From assembly GCA_018648645.1 (NCBI GenBank), contig JABGQS010000002.1, positions 62,001 through 126,000 of the forward strand: a stretch of DNA of 64,000 bases, given 5' to 3'. Source of the DNA: Clostridia bacterium. Its GTDB lineage: Bacteria > Bacillota > Clostridia > Christensenellales > SZUA-584. This document shows positions 1 to 9,204 of the stretch, one piece after another (the stretch's first letter is position 1; the number at the start of each line of letters is the position of its first letter). The notes below the pieces were generated by a model, which saw only the letters and a list, made by a program, of their open reading frames with translations, ran no database searches and was not told where the DNA came from. The position numbers were made by a program, and so were the translations under genes.

Positions 1-777
1 ATATCCCGTGATGTCCGGGTATATCCAAAAGTTGCAGTCATGATACCATGCAAAATAGCCGTCCTGGTGGATAATGATGTCGAAGTAGTAAGTCGTGAAC
101 GCTTTGACTGAAGTATCAGTCGTCTTTGTGTTAAGCATCAAAGTGTCTTGCGAGAAATCCAATGAAAAAATCTCGATAGACAGCGTATCGTTTGCCGCGC
201 CCAGAGCGCCTTCGTCAAAGGATATGATATTGTCTTGCGTTGGTATCTGTGTCTCCGCCGCGTCCCGCTCTAGCTGCGTGACTGTCAACCAAAGCAATTC
301 TACCGTATTTCCGGCATCATCGTACAAGCTGCCAGCGCCGCCGATAGTACCGCGCACGTATACCAGCTCGCGGTTCGCAAGCACCGGGACTTCGCCGGGA
401 AACTCGAGTACTGTGTACGATTCGAATTGACCTCCGTTTGTGTATGCTTCTGCGTAGTACACAGAGATTCCGTCAAGCTGCTGCAGTTCGCTGACGATCA
501 TGAATGGACTGCCGTATTCGCTTCCTGCAAACGCGTCCGGGTCGGCAAAAACAGCGGGCGCGTGCGCAAAGCTGTATGCTCCCATCTCTGTATTTGCGGT
601 CGGCTGCTCGGTTGGCTGCTCCGTCGGCTGCTCGGTCGGCTGCTCGGTCGGCTGCTCAGTCGGCTGCTCGGTCGGGGTGTTGTCAGGTGGCTCGCCCAAA
701 GTCGTGTCGCTTATTCCGCATGCTGCCAGCGAAAAACAAATAACCAGAATGATGATAATCAGTAAAGTTCTTTTCAT
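1..777 (-). CDS. Putative lipoprotein with (PTEQ)n linker, truncated by window edge
   Basis: Minus-strand ORF open from ATG at 777 to the window edge (not in ORF track because it is incomplete): MKRTLLIIIILVICFSLAACGISDTTLGEPPDNTPTEQPTEQ...; lipobox LAAC; RBS aggagg upstream. Confidence 0.8.
   Translation of the reverse strand, partial: MKRTLLIIIILVICFSLAACGISDTTLGEPPDNTPTEQPTEQPTEQPTEQPTEQPTEQPTANTEMGAYSFAHAPAVFADPDAFAGSEYGSPFMIVSELQQLDGISVYYAEAYTNGGQFESYTVLEFPGEVPVLANRELVYVRGTIGGAGSLYDDAGNTVELLWLTVTQLERDAAETQIPTQDNIISFDEGALGAANDTLSIEIFSLDFSQDTLMLNTKTTDTSVKAFTTYYFDIIIHQDGYFAWYHDCNFWIYPDITGY
601..672. repeat. 12-bp tandem repeat (CGGCTGCTCGGT x6) encoding PTEQ repeats
   Basis: Six consecutive near-identical 12-mers read directly at 601-672. 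Confidence 0.9.
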
Positions 778-809
778 GTTAAAGCCCTCCTTTTTGGTTA
801 AACTTTTAA

Positions 810-1439
810 TTACGGTGTTATACTCTTTTCGGCAAACCCTAGCCTCAATTTTTTACTCGTGTAGATGATTGTAGTCACACTAACTGCAATCATTGCGGCT
901 TCAACGATAAAACCAGATATAATCGGTGTTAAGGAGTTCAAATCAACGTAGTTAAGAAGCAAATCAATTATGATTGGTGAAAATAAAAACATATATGGTA
1001 TTAGTATCTGCTCCTGGCTTTTCTTGCTTCTTCGATTAAGCAGAAAAAGTGCTGACCATACAACCAGTATTGATAAATATAATATGATTTCGACTATGAC
1101 GATGAAAATAGTCGCAATAGACGAACTTTCATAAATCACGTTCAGTATTGCACTTTGTGTCATTAATAGTGGCAGCGATAGCGCCAGTATTAAAAAAACG
1201 ACCTTTGGCTTGGGCTTTTCCCAAAAAAGAAATAAAGCAGCTGCTCCGGAATAAAGAAAAATTATTGAAAGCGTGCCTAAAAAACTACTCGCAAATACCT
1301 TGCTCCATATCGTTTCATAATTTCTAGACATAAAATTCCAATAAATAGATTGATATAATCTAAAAAGTATTACGTAAGCACAAGCTGCAATGAGAAACCA
1401 GCAAAGTATTTTTTTAGCTGTTATAATTCTATTGGACAT
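810..1439 (-). CDS. Hypothetical multi-pass membrane protein
   Basis: ORF 810..1670; likely start MSNRIITAKK at 1439, because upstream residues overlap the neighbouring aminotransferase; several hydrophobic segments. Confidence 0.7.
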   Translation of the reverse strand: MSNRIITAKKILCWFLIAACAYVILFRLYQSIYWNFMSRNYETIWSKVFASSFLGTLSIIFLYSGAAALFLFWEKPKPKVVFLILALSLPLLMTQSAILNVIYESSSIATIFIVIVEIILYLSILVVWSALFLLNRRSKKSQEQILIPYMFLFSPIIIDLLLNYVDLNSLTPIISGFIVEAAMIAVSVTTIIYTSKKLRLGFAEKSITP

Positions 1440-1465
1440 GTTTTCTCCTACCGAACTTCGGGAAG

Positions 1466-2635
1466 CTACATATTCTCCTGCACAACCGCTTTCAATATGT
1501 CCATGCCTTCGTCTATTTGCGACAGCGATGCCATAGAGAAGTTTAGGCGCATTGTGCTTTTGCCGCTGCCATCGGGATAAAAGTGGGTGCCCGGCACGAA
1601 TGCTACGCCGCGCTCTACCGCGTTTTCGAAAATTGGCATGGCGTCGGCGCCGTTTGGCAGGTCTAGCCATATGAAGAGTCCGCCGTCGGGGACGGTGTAT
1701 TTAATGCTGTCCGGGAAGCTCTTAAGCTTGGCCAGCATGGCATCGCGCTTGGCTTTGTAGACAGCGTTGATTTTGGCGATGTGTTTGTGGAGCTTTCCTG
1801 AGTTTACATAAGCCGTCACGATTTCTTGCGATAGGTTGCTGGTGTGCAGGTCTTCGCCCTGTTTGCAGACGTTGTATTTGGCAATTACGCGCGGGTCGGC
1901 AATTGCTGCGCCGACGCGAAGGCCGGGCGATATAATCTTCGAGAAGCTCATGAGGTAGATTACGTTGTCGGTTTTGTCAAAGCTTTTGATGGGCGGCACA
2001 GGATCGCCAGAGTATCGCAAATCGCAGTATGGGTCGTCCTCGAGAATGAGCACGCCGTGCTTTTCGCAGACCTGCACCATTTTGGCTCTGCGCTCTATAC
2101 TCATCGTTCGCCCTGTCGGGTTTTGGAATGTCGGGATGGTGTAGACGAACTTAGGGTTGTGCGCGATAATCGCAGCTTCAAGCGCATCTATGTCCATGCC
2201 GTGCTCGTCCATCTTGACGCCTTTTACGTCCGCTTCGTATGTCAAAAACGTTTGGAGCGCGCCTATGAACGTAGGCGATTCTGCGAGGATAACGTCGCCC
2301 GGATTGATAAGCGACTTGGCCGCTAGACCGATGCCTTGCGTGGAGCCTGACGTGATGATGACTTGCTCGGGAGTCGCCGCGATGCCGCGCTGTTTCGCCA
2401 TATCTATGACGACATCCTTCAGCTTTGCTGCGCCGGGTGTGCCGCCGTATTGCAAAACCGCGCTGCCGTTTTTGTGGAGCAGCTTGTGCGCGATGTCTGC
2501 AACGTCGTCGTTCGGGAAGCAGTCGGGCGCGGGATTGCCTCCTGCGAAGCTGATCATGCCGGGTTGCTCTAGGAGCGCGAAAATTGCCCTGATTGCGCTG
2601 CCCGAAACGTTGTCTAATCTTTTTGCGAATTTCAT
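1466..2635 (-). CDS. PLP-dependent aminotransferase class I/II (2-aminoadipate/aromatic aminotransferase-like)
   Basis: 389 aa; fold-type I features: LILEDDPYCDLRY, SFSKIISPGLRVGA (PLP lysine), MRLNFS. Confidence 0.9.
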   Translation of the reverse strand: MKFAKRLDNVSGSAIRAIFALLEQPGMISFAGGNPAPDCFPNDDVADIAHKLLHKNGSAVLQYGGTPGAAKLKDVVIDMAKQRGIAATPEQVIITSGSTQGIGLAAKSLINPGDVILAESPTFIGALQTFLTYEADVKGVKMDEHGMDIDALEAAIIAHNPKFVYTIPTFQNPTGRTMSIERRAKMVQVCEKHGVLILEDDPYCDLRYSGDPVPPIKSFDKTDNVIYLMSFSKIISPGLRVGAAIADPRVIAKYNVCKQGEDLHTSNLSQEIVTAYVNSGKLHKHIAKINAVYKAKRDAMLAKLKSFPDSIKYTVPDGGLFIWLDLPNGADAMPIFENAVERGVAFVPGTHFYPDGSGKSTMRLNFSMASLSQIDEGMDILKAVVQENM

Positions 2636-2819
2636 AATATATATTTCCTTTGTTATTTATTGCCGTTTTGTTGATTATAATATGCGAGCGGGTGTTTGTA
2701 CAAGTACATTTGCGCCTTAATTTGCACTCTTGTGCGCAATACCGAGAAACGAATTGGCGGTGCGGCTGTTGTATGGTATACTTTTAAGTAACACAAATAC
2801 TATACTGATGGAGAAAAAT

Positions 2820-3488
2820 ATGAATAAAACAAAGGTTAAAAAACAGGTAATGGATGCGTACGGATTTCGACATGCGTGCAAGATATTTGATGCGGACAAG
2901 AAGATAGGCGATGAGGATTTTGACTTTGTGTTGGAAACGGCGCATTTGTCGCCAAGCAGCTTCGGGTTTGAACCGTGGTCGTTTGTTGTGTTGCAGGACG
3001 CAAGAATTAGAGAGTTGCTGGTGCCGTATGCTTGGGGCGCGACAAAACAGCTGCCCACAGCCAGTCATTTTGTAATTTTGCTTGCCAAGAAAAGCGTTGA
3101 TATGAAGCACGGGTCGGACTATGTGCGATATATGATGAAGGAGATTCAGCAGCTGCCCGACGATGTTGCGGACGAGAAAAACGAGAAATATAAGCATTTT
3201 CAAGAGAGCGATTTTGACATTGCGGACGAGCGGACGATGTTTGACTGGGCGGGCAAGCAGTGCTACATTGCGCTGGGGAACATGATGAGTGCTGCCGCGA
3301 TGATTGGCATAGACAGCTGCCCTGTTGAAGGGTTTGACAGAAAGCTGTTGGAAAAGGTTTTGGCAGACGAAGGGGTTTTGGACAGGCAGAAGTATGGCGT
3401 CGCCGTTATGGCGGGCTTTGGGTATAGGATAAAGCAGCCGCGAGAAAAGACGCGACGAAGCAAGGCTGATAAAATCAGAACTGTATAA
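2820..3488 (+). CDS. Nitroreductase family protein
   Basis: MDAYGFRHACKIFDADKKIGDEDFDFVLETAHLSPSSFGFEPWSFVVLQ is typical NfnB/nitroreductase N-terminus; start MNKTKVKKQ. Confidence 0.9.
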   Translation: MNKTKVKKQVMDAYGFRHACKIFDADKKIGDEDFDFVLETAHLSPSSFGFEPWSFVVLQDARIRELLVPYAWGATKQLPTASHFVILLAKKSVDMKHGSDYVRYMMKEIQQLPDDVADEKNEKYKHFQESDFDIADERTMFDWAGKQCYIALGNMMSAAAMIGIDSCPVEGFDRKLLEKVLADEGVLDRQKYGVAVMAGFGYRIKQPREKTRRSKADKIRTV

Positions 3489-3504
3489 ACCAGAAGGCGG
3501 TGGC

Positions 3505-3840
3505 TTAGAACACCACCGTTAAAAGGAATTTCATCTGTTCTGTCGCCATCACTGCGTGCGCGATGCCGGCCGGCATGATTATGGTCTGCCCCGCCGATAC
3601 GGCGTATTCTTCGTCGGCGATTGTGACGCCGGCAACGCCGTCGAGCACGGTGACCATCGCGTCGCCGCCCGACTCATGCGAGCTGATTTCCTCATCTTTG
3701 GCAAACGCAAACAGCGTTATGTTGACGGCTTTGTTCTGCACCAGCGTTTTGCTGACGATCTGACCCGGTTGGTACGCAACCAAGTCTTTCATATCGAGTA
3801 TCTTTGATTTTTCGATGTTTTTCATAATTGTTTTCTCCAT
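3505..3840 (-). CDS. Cupin domain protein
   Basis: 111 aa; EISSHESGGDAMVTVLDGVAGVTIADEEYAVSAGQTIIMPAGIAHAV cupin motifs. Confidence 0.9.
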   Translation of the reverse strand: MEKTIMKNIEKSKILDMKDLVAYQPGQIVSKTLVQNKAVNITLFAFAKDEEISSHESGGDAMVTVLDGVAGVTIADEEYAVSAGQTIIMPAGIAHAVMATEQMKFLLTVVF

Positions 3841-3860
3841 AGTATTGTTCCAATCCTTTC

Positions 3861-4574
3861 TTATTTGCTCCTAAAATTCCTAGGCTTTAGTATATCAAAC
3901 ATTTTGCGAACCGACCACTTTCTTTTGCGTGTCGCGTCGCCTGTCGAACGGGCGAACGTCAGCACGAAAACGTCACTTGCACCTGCGCCCAGCAGCACCG
4001 CCGCGCATTCTGCAGCGGTTGCGCCGGTAGTCAGCACATCGTCTACGAGGACTACGTTTCCGCTGATTGGTCCGGTGCTGACAAAAGCGCCTTTCATGTT
4101 TTCTTGGCGCTGGACCAGCCCGAGACTGACTTGCGTTCTTGTGTTGCGGGTGCGCTTTGCTGCGCGCACAAACGGTATATCGGTAATTTTCGCGATTCCT
4201 TTAGCCAGCAATTCCGCTTGGTCGAAACCGCGCCGGCGAAGCCGCTTTTTGTGCAGCGGAACGTGACAGATTGCGCTGTAGTCACCTTTCACTGCCGCCG
4301 CCATTTCGCTTGCTATGTACGCGCAGAGATACCGCTTGCCGTTGTATTTGTAGTCGCGAACAACTTTGCTGACCAGTCCTTCGTAATCGTAAACCGAGAA
4401 GGCGCAAAGGTCTTTCGCTTTAGTGTCGCCGTGCTTTCGAGCATTGATTTCATCGCAGCACCGCTTGCACAAAAACGACTCAACGCCTTTTTCTATGCTG
4501 CAAGCCACGCATTTGTCTATGTGGGGCATAGCAGTATCTGCTGCTTTGGTAATCAATCGCGAAAGTTTCATCAC
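3861..4574 (-). CDS. comF: ComF family phosphoribosyltransferase-like protein
   Basis: N-terminal CxxC...CxxC, RRGFDQAELLAKGIA, NVVLVDDVLTTGATAAECA PRPP motif; 4-bp overlap with recD2. Confidence 0.85.
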   Translation of the reverse strand: MMKLSRLITKAADTAMPHIDKCVACSIEKGVESFLCKRCCDEINARKHGDTKAKDLCAFSVYDYEGLVSKVVRDYKYNGKRYLCAYIASEMAAAVKGDYSAICHVPLHKKRLRRRGFDQAELLAKGIAKITDIPFVRAAKRTRNTRTQVSLGLVQRQENMKGAFVSTGPISGNVVLVDDVLTTGATAAECAAVLLGAGASDVFVLTFARSTGDATRKRKWSVRKMFDILKPRNFRSK

Positions 4575-6796
4575 AACGCCCCCAGCACGTCTTCAAGCTC
4601 TATTATTTCGTGGTCGAGCGTGGTGTAGCGCCCTTTGATACGGTTGTTGTTTACCATATATTCCACCGTTTTTTTCTGCCCGATGATGATTACTTTTTCC
4701 ATTGCGCGGGTCAATGCAGTGTACAGGAGGTTGCGTGAAAGAAACCGACCTGCGCCTGCGAACAACGGCAAGATCACCACAGGAAATTCGCTGCCTTGTG
4801 ACTTGTGAACTGTGACGGCGTATGCGTGCTCGATTTGCTCAAGTTCTTTGAATTCGTAGGTGGCGTCTTTGTTCCCGTCGAAGCGTATTACCGCTTGCTT
4901 CGCGTCGGTGTCGAGGTTAACAATGCGCCCGAGGTCGCCGTTGAACACGCCGATGCCGCTTGCTGAAAAGTGGCTTTCGTCGCTGTAGTACCACTCCATC
5001 GAGTAGTTATTTTTGGTTTGCATAACCTTGTCGCCTTGGCGGAACGTGGTGTCGCCTACTTTGACTTCACTTTTGGACGCGAGCCACGGGTTAAGCAGCT
5101 CGCGAATTTGCACGTTGATGTTGTGCACGCCGAGGATGCCTTTTTTGACAGGGCAGAGTATTTGCGTGTCCTCGAGAATATCGTAGCGTTCATTAAGCTC
5201 GTCCGTCAGCAGCATTTTGATGTAGTCCAAAACCTGCTCCGGCTGCTGCTTTGGTATGAATATAAAGTCGCCCGTTAAGTAGAACTCGGGCTGCTCGCCC
5301 CGGTTCACCCTGTGCGCGTTTTCTACGATGTTGCCGCCTTCCTTTTGACGATAGAATTTGGTCAGATTGCTGACTGTGAACGCGCCGCTTTTGATGATGT
5401 CGCGCAGGACGTTGCCGGGTCCGACGGACGGAAGCTGGTCTGCGTCGCCAACGATGATGAGGCGGGTGCCGCCGCAGAGTGCGCGAAGCAGCGAGCGCAT
5501 CAGGAAAACGTCTATCATGGACGCTTCGTCTACAATCACCGCTTCGGCTTCGAGCGGGTTCTCTTCGTCGCGCATGAAGCGTGCGTAGCCTATAAACTCG
5601 TCCTCGTCGCTACCTCTGCCGTACTCGAGCAGGCGGTGAATCGTTCGCGCTTCTCGCCCGGTTGATTGTTCGATACGCTTGGCCGCGCGACCTGTGGGTG
5701 CACAAAGCACAGTTTCTACGCCGCTCATTTCGAATATAGATATTATCGCTTTGATGATGGTTGTTTTGCCTGTGCCGGGCCCGCCTGTGATGACCTCGAC
5801 CTGACCGTTAAGCGCGGAAAGAACCGCTCGCTCTTGCTCTTCTGACAGGTGCTCGTTGCCGATAAAGCGCTCGTAAGCGTCGTTTGCGTTTTTAATTTTA
5901 ATGCGCGGTGTGTCTTTGGCGAGCATATAAAGCCGCCGCGCCACGTCCGCTTCGGCGATGTGCGCCTCGATATGAAACACCGCCGGGGTGTCGTTAATCA
6001 GCTTTTGCACGATGCGCCCCGACTGGGTAAGCGAAGTGATTCGCATTTGCACAAGCTCTTGCTCGATACCGAGACGCCCGCTTGCTTTGCGGACAACCTC
6101 GCCCCGAGGCAGGCACGTGTGCCCATCGTTCATGGCTATCTTTAGCTCGTGCTGTATGCCTGTGTCGATGCGAAACTCGCTCGTTTTCTCGACGCCCATG
6201 TTGCCCGCGATCCTGTCGGCGCGCTCGAAACCGATGCCTACGATGTCGTCGATCATGCGGTATGGGTTCTCGCCAATAAGCGTGGCTGCTGCGCTGCCGT
6301 ATCTATCGAATGCGCGAAACGCCTGTTTGATGGAAAGCCCGAGGTTTTGCAGGTCGATTACGATTTGCTTGATGCCTATGTGCTCGGAAAAGCTCTCTGC
6401 GATACTTTGGCTGAGACGAGCGCTGATGCCGTTTATCTCTGCTAGCAGTTCGGGTGAGTTTTCGATTATGTCGAAGGTGTCTTGACCGAATTTGTCTACG
6501 ATGCGACCTGCAATCGCTTCGCCCACGCCCTTGACCAAACCGCTCGAGAGGAACATGCGGATGGACTCGTCCGTGTTTGGCAGCCGTGTTTCGACCGATT
6601 TGACAACGAACTGCTGACCGTAGACGCGATGCTCTCCCCACGCGCCGAAAAGACGCACAAACTCGCCTTCGTGAATGTGCGGCATACAGCCGACAGCCGT
6701 GGTGAGCATACCGTCAAAATCGAGCGACATCACCGTCCAGCCGTTTTCGTCGTTTCTAAAGTTGATTTCGAGAACTGTACCCTCTATACTCGTCAT
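4571..6796 (-). CDS. recD2: ATP-dependent RecD2-like DNA helicase
   Basis: 741 aa; Walker A GGPGTGKTTIIKA, VDEASMIDVFLM, YAVTVHKSQGSEFPVVILPL, LLYTALTRA. Confidence 0.95.
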   Translation of the reverse strand: MTSIEGTVLEINFRNDENGWTVMSLDFDGMLTTAVGCMPHIHEGEFVRLFGAWGEHRVYGQQFVVKSVETRLPNTDESIRMFLSSGLVKGVGEAIAGRIVDKFGQDTFDIIENSPELLAEINGISARLSQSIAESFSEHIGIKQIVIDLQNLGLSIKQAFRAFDRYGSAAATLIGENPYRMIDDIVGIGFERADRIAGNMGVEKTSEFRIDTGIQHELKIAMNDGHTCLPRGEVVRKASGRLGIEQELVQMRITSLTQSGRIVQKLINDTPAVFHIEAHIAEADVARRLYMLAKDTPRIKIKNANDAYERFIGNEHLSEEQERAVLSALNGQVEVITGGPGTGKTTIIKAIISIFEMSGVETVLCAPTGRAAKRIEQSTGREARTIHRLLEYGRGSDEDEFIGYARFMRDEENPLEAEAVIVDEASMIDVFLMRSLLRALCGGTRLIIVGDADQLPSVGPGNVLRDIIKSGAFTVSNLTKFYRQKEGGNIVENAHRVNRGEQPEFYLTGDFIFIPKQQPEQVLDYIKMLLTDELNERYDILEDTQILCPVKKGILGVHNINVQIRELLNPWLASKSEVKVGDTTFRQGDKVMQTKNNYSMEWYYSDESHFSASGIGVFNGDLGRIVNLDTDAKQAVIRFDGNKDATYEFKELEQIEHAYAVTVHKSQGSEFPVVILPLFAGAGRFLSRNLLYTALTRAMEKVIIIGQKKTVEYMVNNNRIKGRYTTLDHEIIELEDVLGAL

Positions 6797-6824
6797 AGAA
6801 CTATTGTACCATATCGCGGGTGGA

Positions 6825-7154
6825 TTATGGAAGGTTTATAACCGGTTTAATTGAGAAAGACATATATAGCACTGCAAATACAATGAATGCAATCAGCAGA
6901 GCCGAAATAATCCGCAGAAACAGCGCGAACTGTGCATTTTCATCCTCAATATCTTTGGCGTGGATAAACATGAAAACGATAATCGGCGCAAGTCCACCTA
7001 TAATAACGGGAGACAATTGCGTCAATGTATACGCCCAAAATGCATTCGTGCCGTATACATAGCTTGACAGGTCTTTGATGTACATGACTGCGAACAGCAC
7101 AGTAAAAATGACACCGATTAAAAGGAGTATGTACTTTGCTTTTTTTCTTTTCAT
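6825..7154 (-). CDS. Small membrane protein
   Basis: 109 aa, three hydrophobic segments; RBS at start; resembles the adjacent 114-aa protein. Confidence 0.65.
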   Translation of the reverse strand: MKRKKAKYILLLIGVIFTVLFAVMYIKDLSSYVYGTNAFWAYTLTQLSPVIIGGLAPIIVFMFIHAKDIEDENAQFALFLRIISALLIAFIVFAVLYMSFSIKPVINLP

Positions 7155-7229
7155 TGATTGAGCTCCTTATGGTTAATAATTGGGCACCTGCGGCGTACGC
7201 CGAGATTGATTTATAGCTTGTTTGACAAA

Positions 7230-7574
7230 TTACATAACAAACGAATATGCATCCCAACCGAAAACCAGCGAAACGATGAGCATGATGGTGATCATCAGGG
7301 CGCTGTGCGACAGCCAAGCTATGGACAGCACCATGAGGAAAATCGCAAATCCTTTTTTGCGCTGCATGATGTCGCGCGCGTGCAGGAGCATTGCGATGCT
7401 CATGGGCACGAGACCTACGATTATAACAGCGGTCATTTCGAGCATGGACCACTCCCAAAACACTTGCATTCCAAATGCGAAGTCCAGCATGTTCATGAAA
7501 AACAGCACTGTCCAAAAGAGGGCGACGGCTGCGCCGAATATGAAGAGGGTGAGTTTTACTGCTTTTCTTGACAT
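7230..7574 (-). CDS. Small membrane protein (paralog-like of 6825..7154)
   Basis: 114 aa; same layout, shared H-A-[KR]-D-I segment. Confidence 0.65.
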   Translation of the reverse strand: MSRKAVKLTLFIFGAAVALFWTVLFFMNMLDFAFGMQVFWEWSMLEMTAVIIVGLVPMSIAMLLHARDIMQRKKGFAIFLMVLSIAWLSHSALMITIMLIVSLVFGWDAYSFVM

Positions 7575-7700
7575 GTAAGTGTGCTCCTTTTTGTAATCCC
7601 GGTTCGTTTATTGTACCATAATTTGGACGAGTTGTGGCCGGATATTATTAAGGAAAAGAGAACGCCTATTAGAAGTAAATTAATAATCTACAAAAAGGGC

Positions 7701-7735
7701 TTGACAAACGTAACAGTGTTATGTTACGCTGTTAC
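7701..7735 (+). promoter_or_regulatory. Promoter with overlapping palindromic operator upstream of yhbD-like gene
   Basis: TTGACA at 7701-7706; GTAACAG (7710-7716)...CTGTTAC (7729-7735) and nested GTAACA-N6-TGTTAC (7710-7727). Confidence 0.6.
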
Positions 7736-7753
7736 GCATGGAGGGACAAACAC

Positions 7754-8377
7754 ATGAATGAAGAGCTGATAAGCAAAAAAGAATTGCTGGAGAAAACGAG
7801 TATTTCTTACGGGCAGCTGTATAGATGGAAACGCAAGGGGCTGATTCCCGAGGATTGGTTTATACGCAAGTCGACGTATACCGGGCAGGAGACGTTTTTT
7901 CCGCGCAGTCAGGTGCTCTCTCGCATTGACCGCATCAAGAACATGAAGGATGATGTGTCGCTTGACGACCTCGCCGATGTGTTTGCGCCAAAGCAGAGCA
8001 CCGGCAAGCAGACCCCGGACAGCATCGTAGAGCGCGGGATTGTGAGCGCGGACGTGATGGCGCTGTTTATTGAAGCGCGGGGCGACGACAAGGATCTTGA
8101 GTTCGGCGAGATGTTGAGCTTGTATATATTCGGCACGGTATTAAGCTCCGGCGATGTGAACCTTAGCGAAGCGAAGCAAATGCTCGATGTGTATCATACG
8201 AGCGCTATCAAGCACGGCGACACTGCGAGCGAAATGTATTTGACGCGCAAACTGGGGACGTTTAGCTGCTTTGCACTGTCGCCGCCGGTGAAGATATGTT
8301 TTGACAAGGACACAAAGCTGGTGCGCAGGATCGATATAAACGCAGCTATGGAAGAGCTGAAATTAAAAATTGTTTAG
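7754..8377 (+). CDS. yhbD: YhbD family (DUF4004), MerR-like HTH protein
   Basis: MNEELISKKELLEKTSISYGQLYRWKRKGLIPEDWFIRKSTYTGQETFFPRSQVLSRIDRI; adjacent to a bactofilin-like gene as in Bacillus yhbDEF. Confidence 0.8.
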   Translation: MNEELISKKELLEKTSISYGQLYRWKRKGLIPEDWFIRKSTYTGQETFFPRSQVLSRIDRIKNMKDDVSLDDLADVFAPKQSTGKQTPDSIVERGIVSADVMALFIEARGDDKDLEFGEMLSLYIFGTVLSSGDVNLSEAKQMLDVYHTSAIKHGDTASEMYLTRKLGTFSCFALSPPVKICFDKDTKLVRRIDINAAMEELKLKIV

Positions 8378-8386
8378 GAGGCAAAT

Positions 8387-9112
8387 ATGAGCGATAATAA
8401 GAAAGCGAATGTAATTATTAATGGAAACGGGACTTCGCCGGGCGGTGACTATAATAACGTGAAAATCAACGGCAGCGGTAAGATTGACGGAGACGTGACG
8501 TGCGTAGATTTCGTTATACACGGGAGCGGAAAAGCGATGGGCAGTGTGGCGAGCACGCTGTTGCATGTAAACGGCAGCGGGCATGTGCTTGGCGTTGTGA
8601 AAACGGGCGAATTGAAAGCGAGAGGCTCGGCTACGTTTAACGAAGCAGTTTCTTGCGAAAGCGCGTCGATATCGGGCGCATCGACCTTCTTGAAAAACCT
8701 TGACGCAAAGAAAATACGGGTCAGCGGTTCCATAAAAGTGGATGCGGATTGCAGCGCGGACAGCTTTTTCTCGACGGGGCTGTTCCAGATTGGCGGGCTG
8801 CTGAGCGCGGACACAGTCGATATTAGGCTGGGGCTGGTCAAAAGCACCGCCAAAGAGATCGGCGGAGAGAAAATTACCATACGCACTACGCCGGGGCGCG
8901 CGAAAGTACGATCGTTCTTTGGGGCGGACAAGCCGCTGCTGGAGACGGACGCGATCGAAGGCAACGAGATTAGCCTCGAAAGCACGCGGGCGAAAGTTGT
9001 GCGCGGGCATAACGTCAGCCTTGGCAGCGGGTGTGATATTGATGTTGTGGAGTATACGGGTGTTTTGAAGAAGGCGAGTGATGCGAATGTTGGCGAAGAG
9101 AAGAAGGTTTAG
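8387..9112 (+). CDS. Bactofilin / polymer-forming cytoskeletal family protein
   Basis: Repetitive beta-helix-type sequence (NGSGKIDGDVTCVDFVIHGSGKAMGSVASTLLHVNGSGHVLG). Confidence 0.8.
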   Translation: MSDNKKANVIINGNGTSPGGDYNNVKINGSGKIDGDVTCVDFVIHGSGKAMGSVASTLLHVNGSGHVLGVVKTGELKARGSATFNEAVSCESASISGASTFLKNLDAKKIRVSGSIKVDADCSADSFFSTGLFQIGGLLSADTVDIRLGLVKSTAKEIGGEKITIRTTPGRAKVRSFFGADKPLLETDAIEGNEISLESTRAKVVRGHNVSLGSGCDIDVVEYTGVLKKASDANVGEEKKV

Positions 9113-9146
9113 TGGGTTTGAGAGATAGTGCTAATAATATGTAGGC

Positions 9147-9178
9147 GGAAGCAGCGGGTGGGAGCCTGCTGTTTTTTT
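9147..9178 (+). terminator. Rho-independent terminator after bactofilin gene
   Basis: agcagcgggtgggagcctgctgttttttt stem-loop plus T-run. Confidence 0.7.
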
Positions 9179-9204
9179 GTTTATGTGGGTGATAAAGAAG
9201 TGCC

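Noticed and set aside
427-868. Plus-strand ORFs with Gly/Leu/Arg or Ala/Arg repeats
   Set aside because: Artefacts of the 12-bp repeat; the real gene is the minus-strand lipoprotein with lipobox and RBS.
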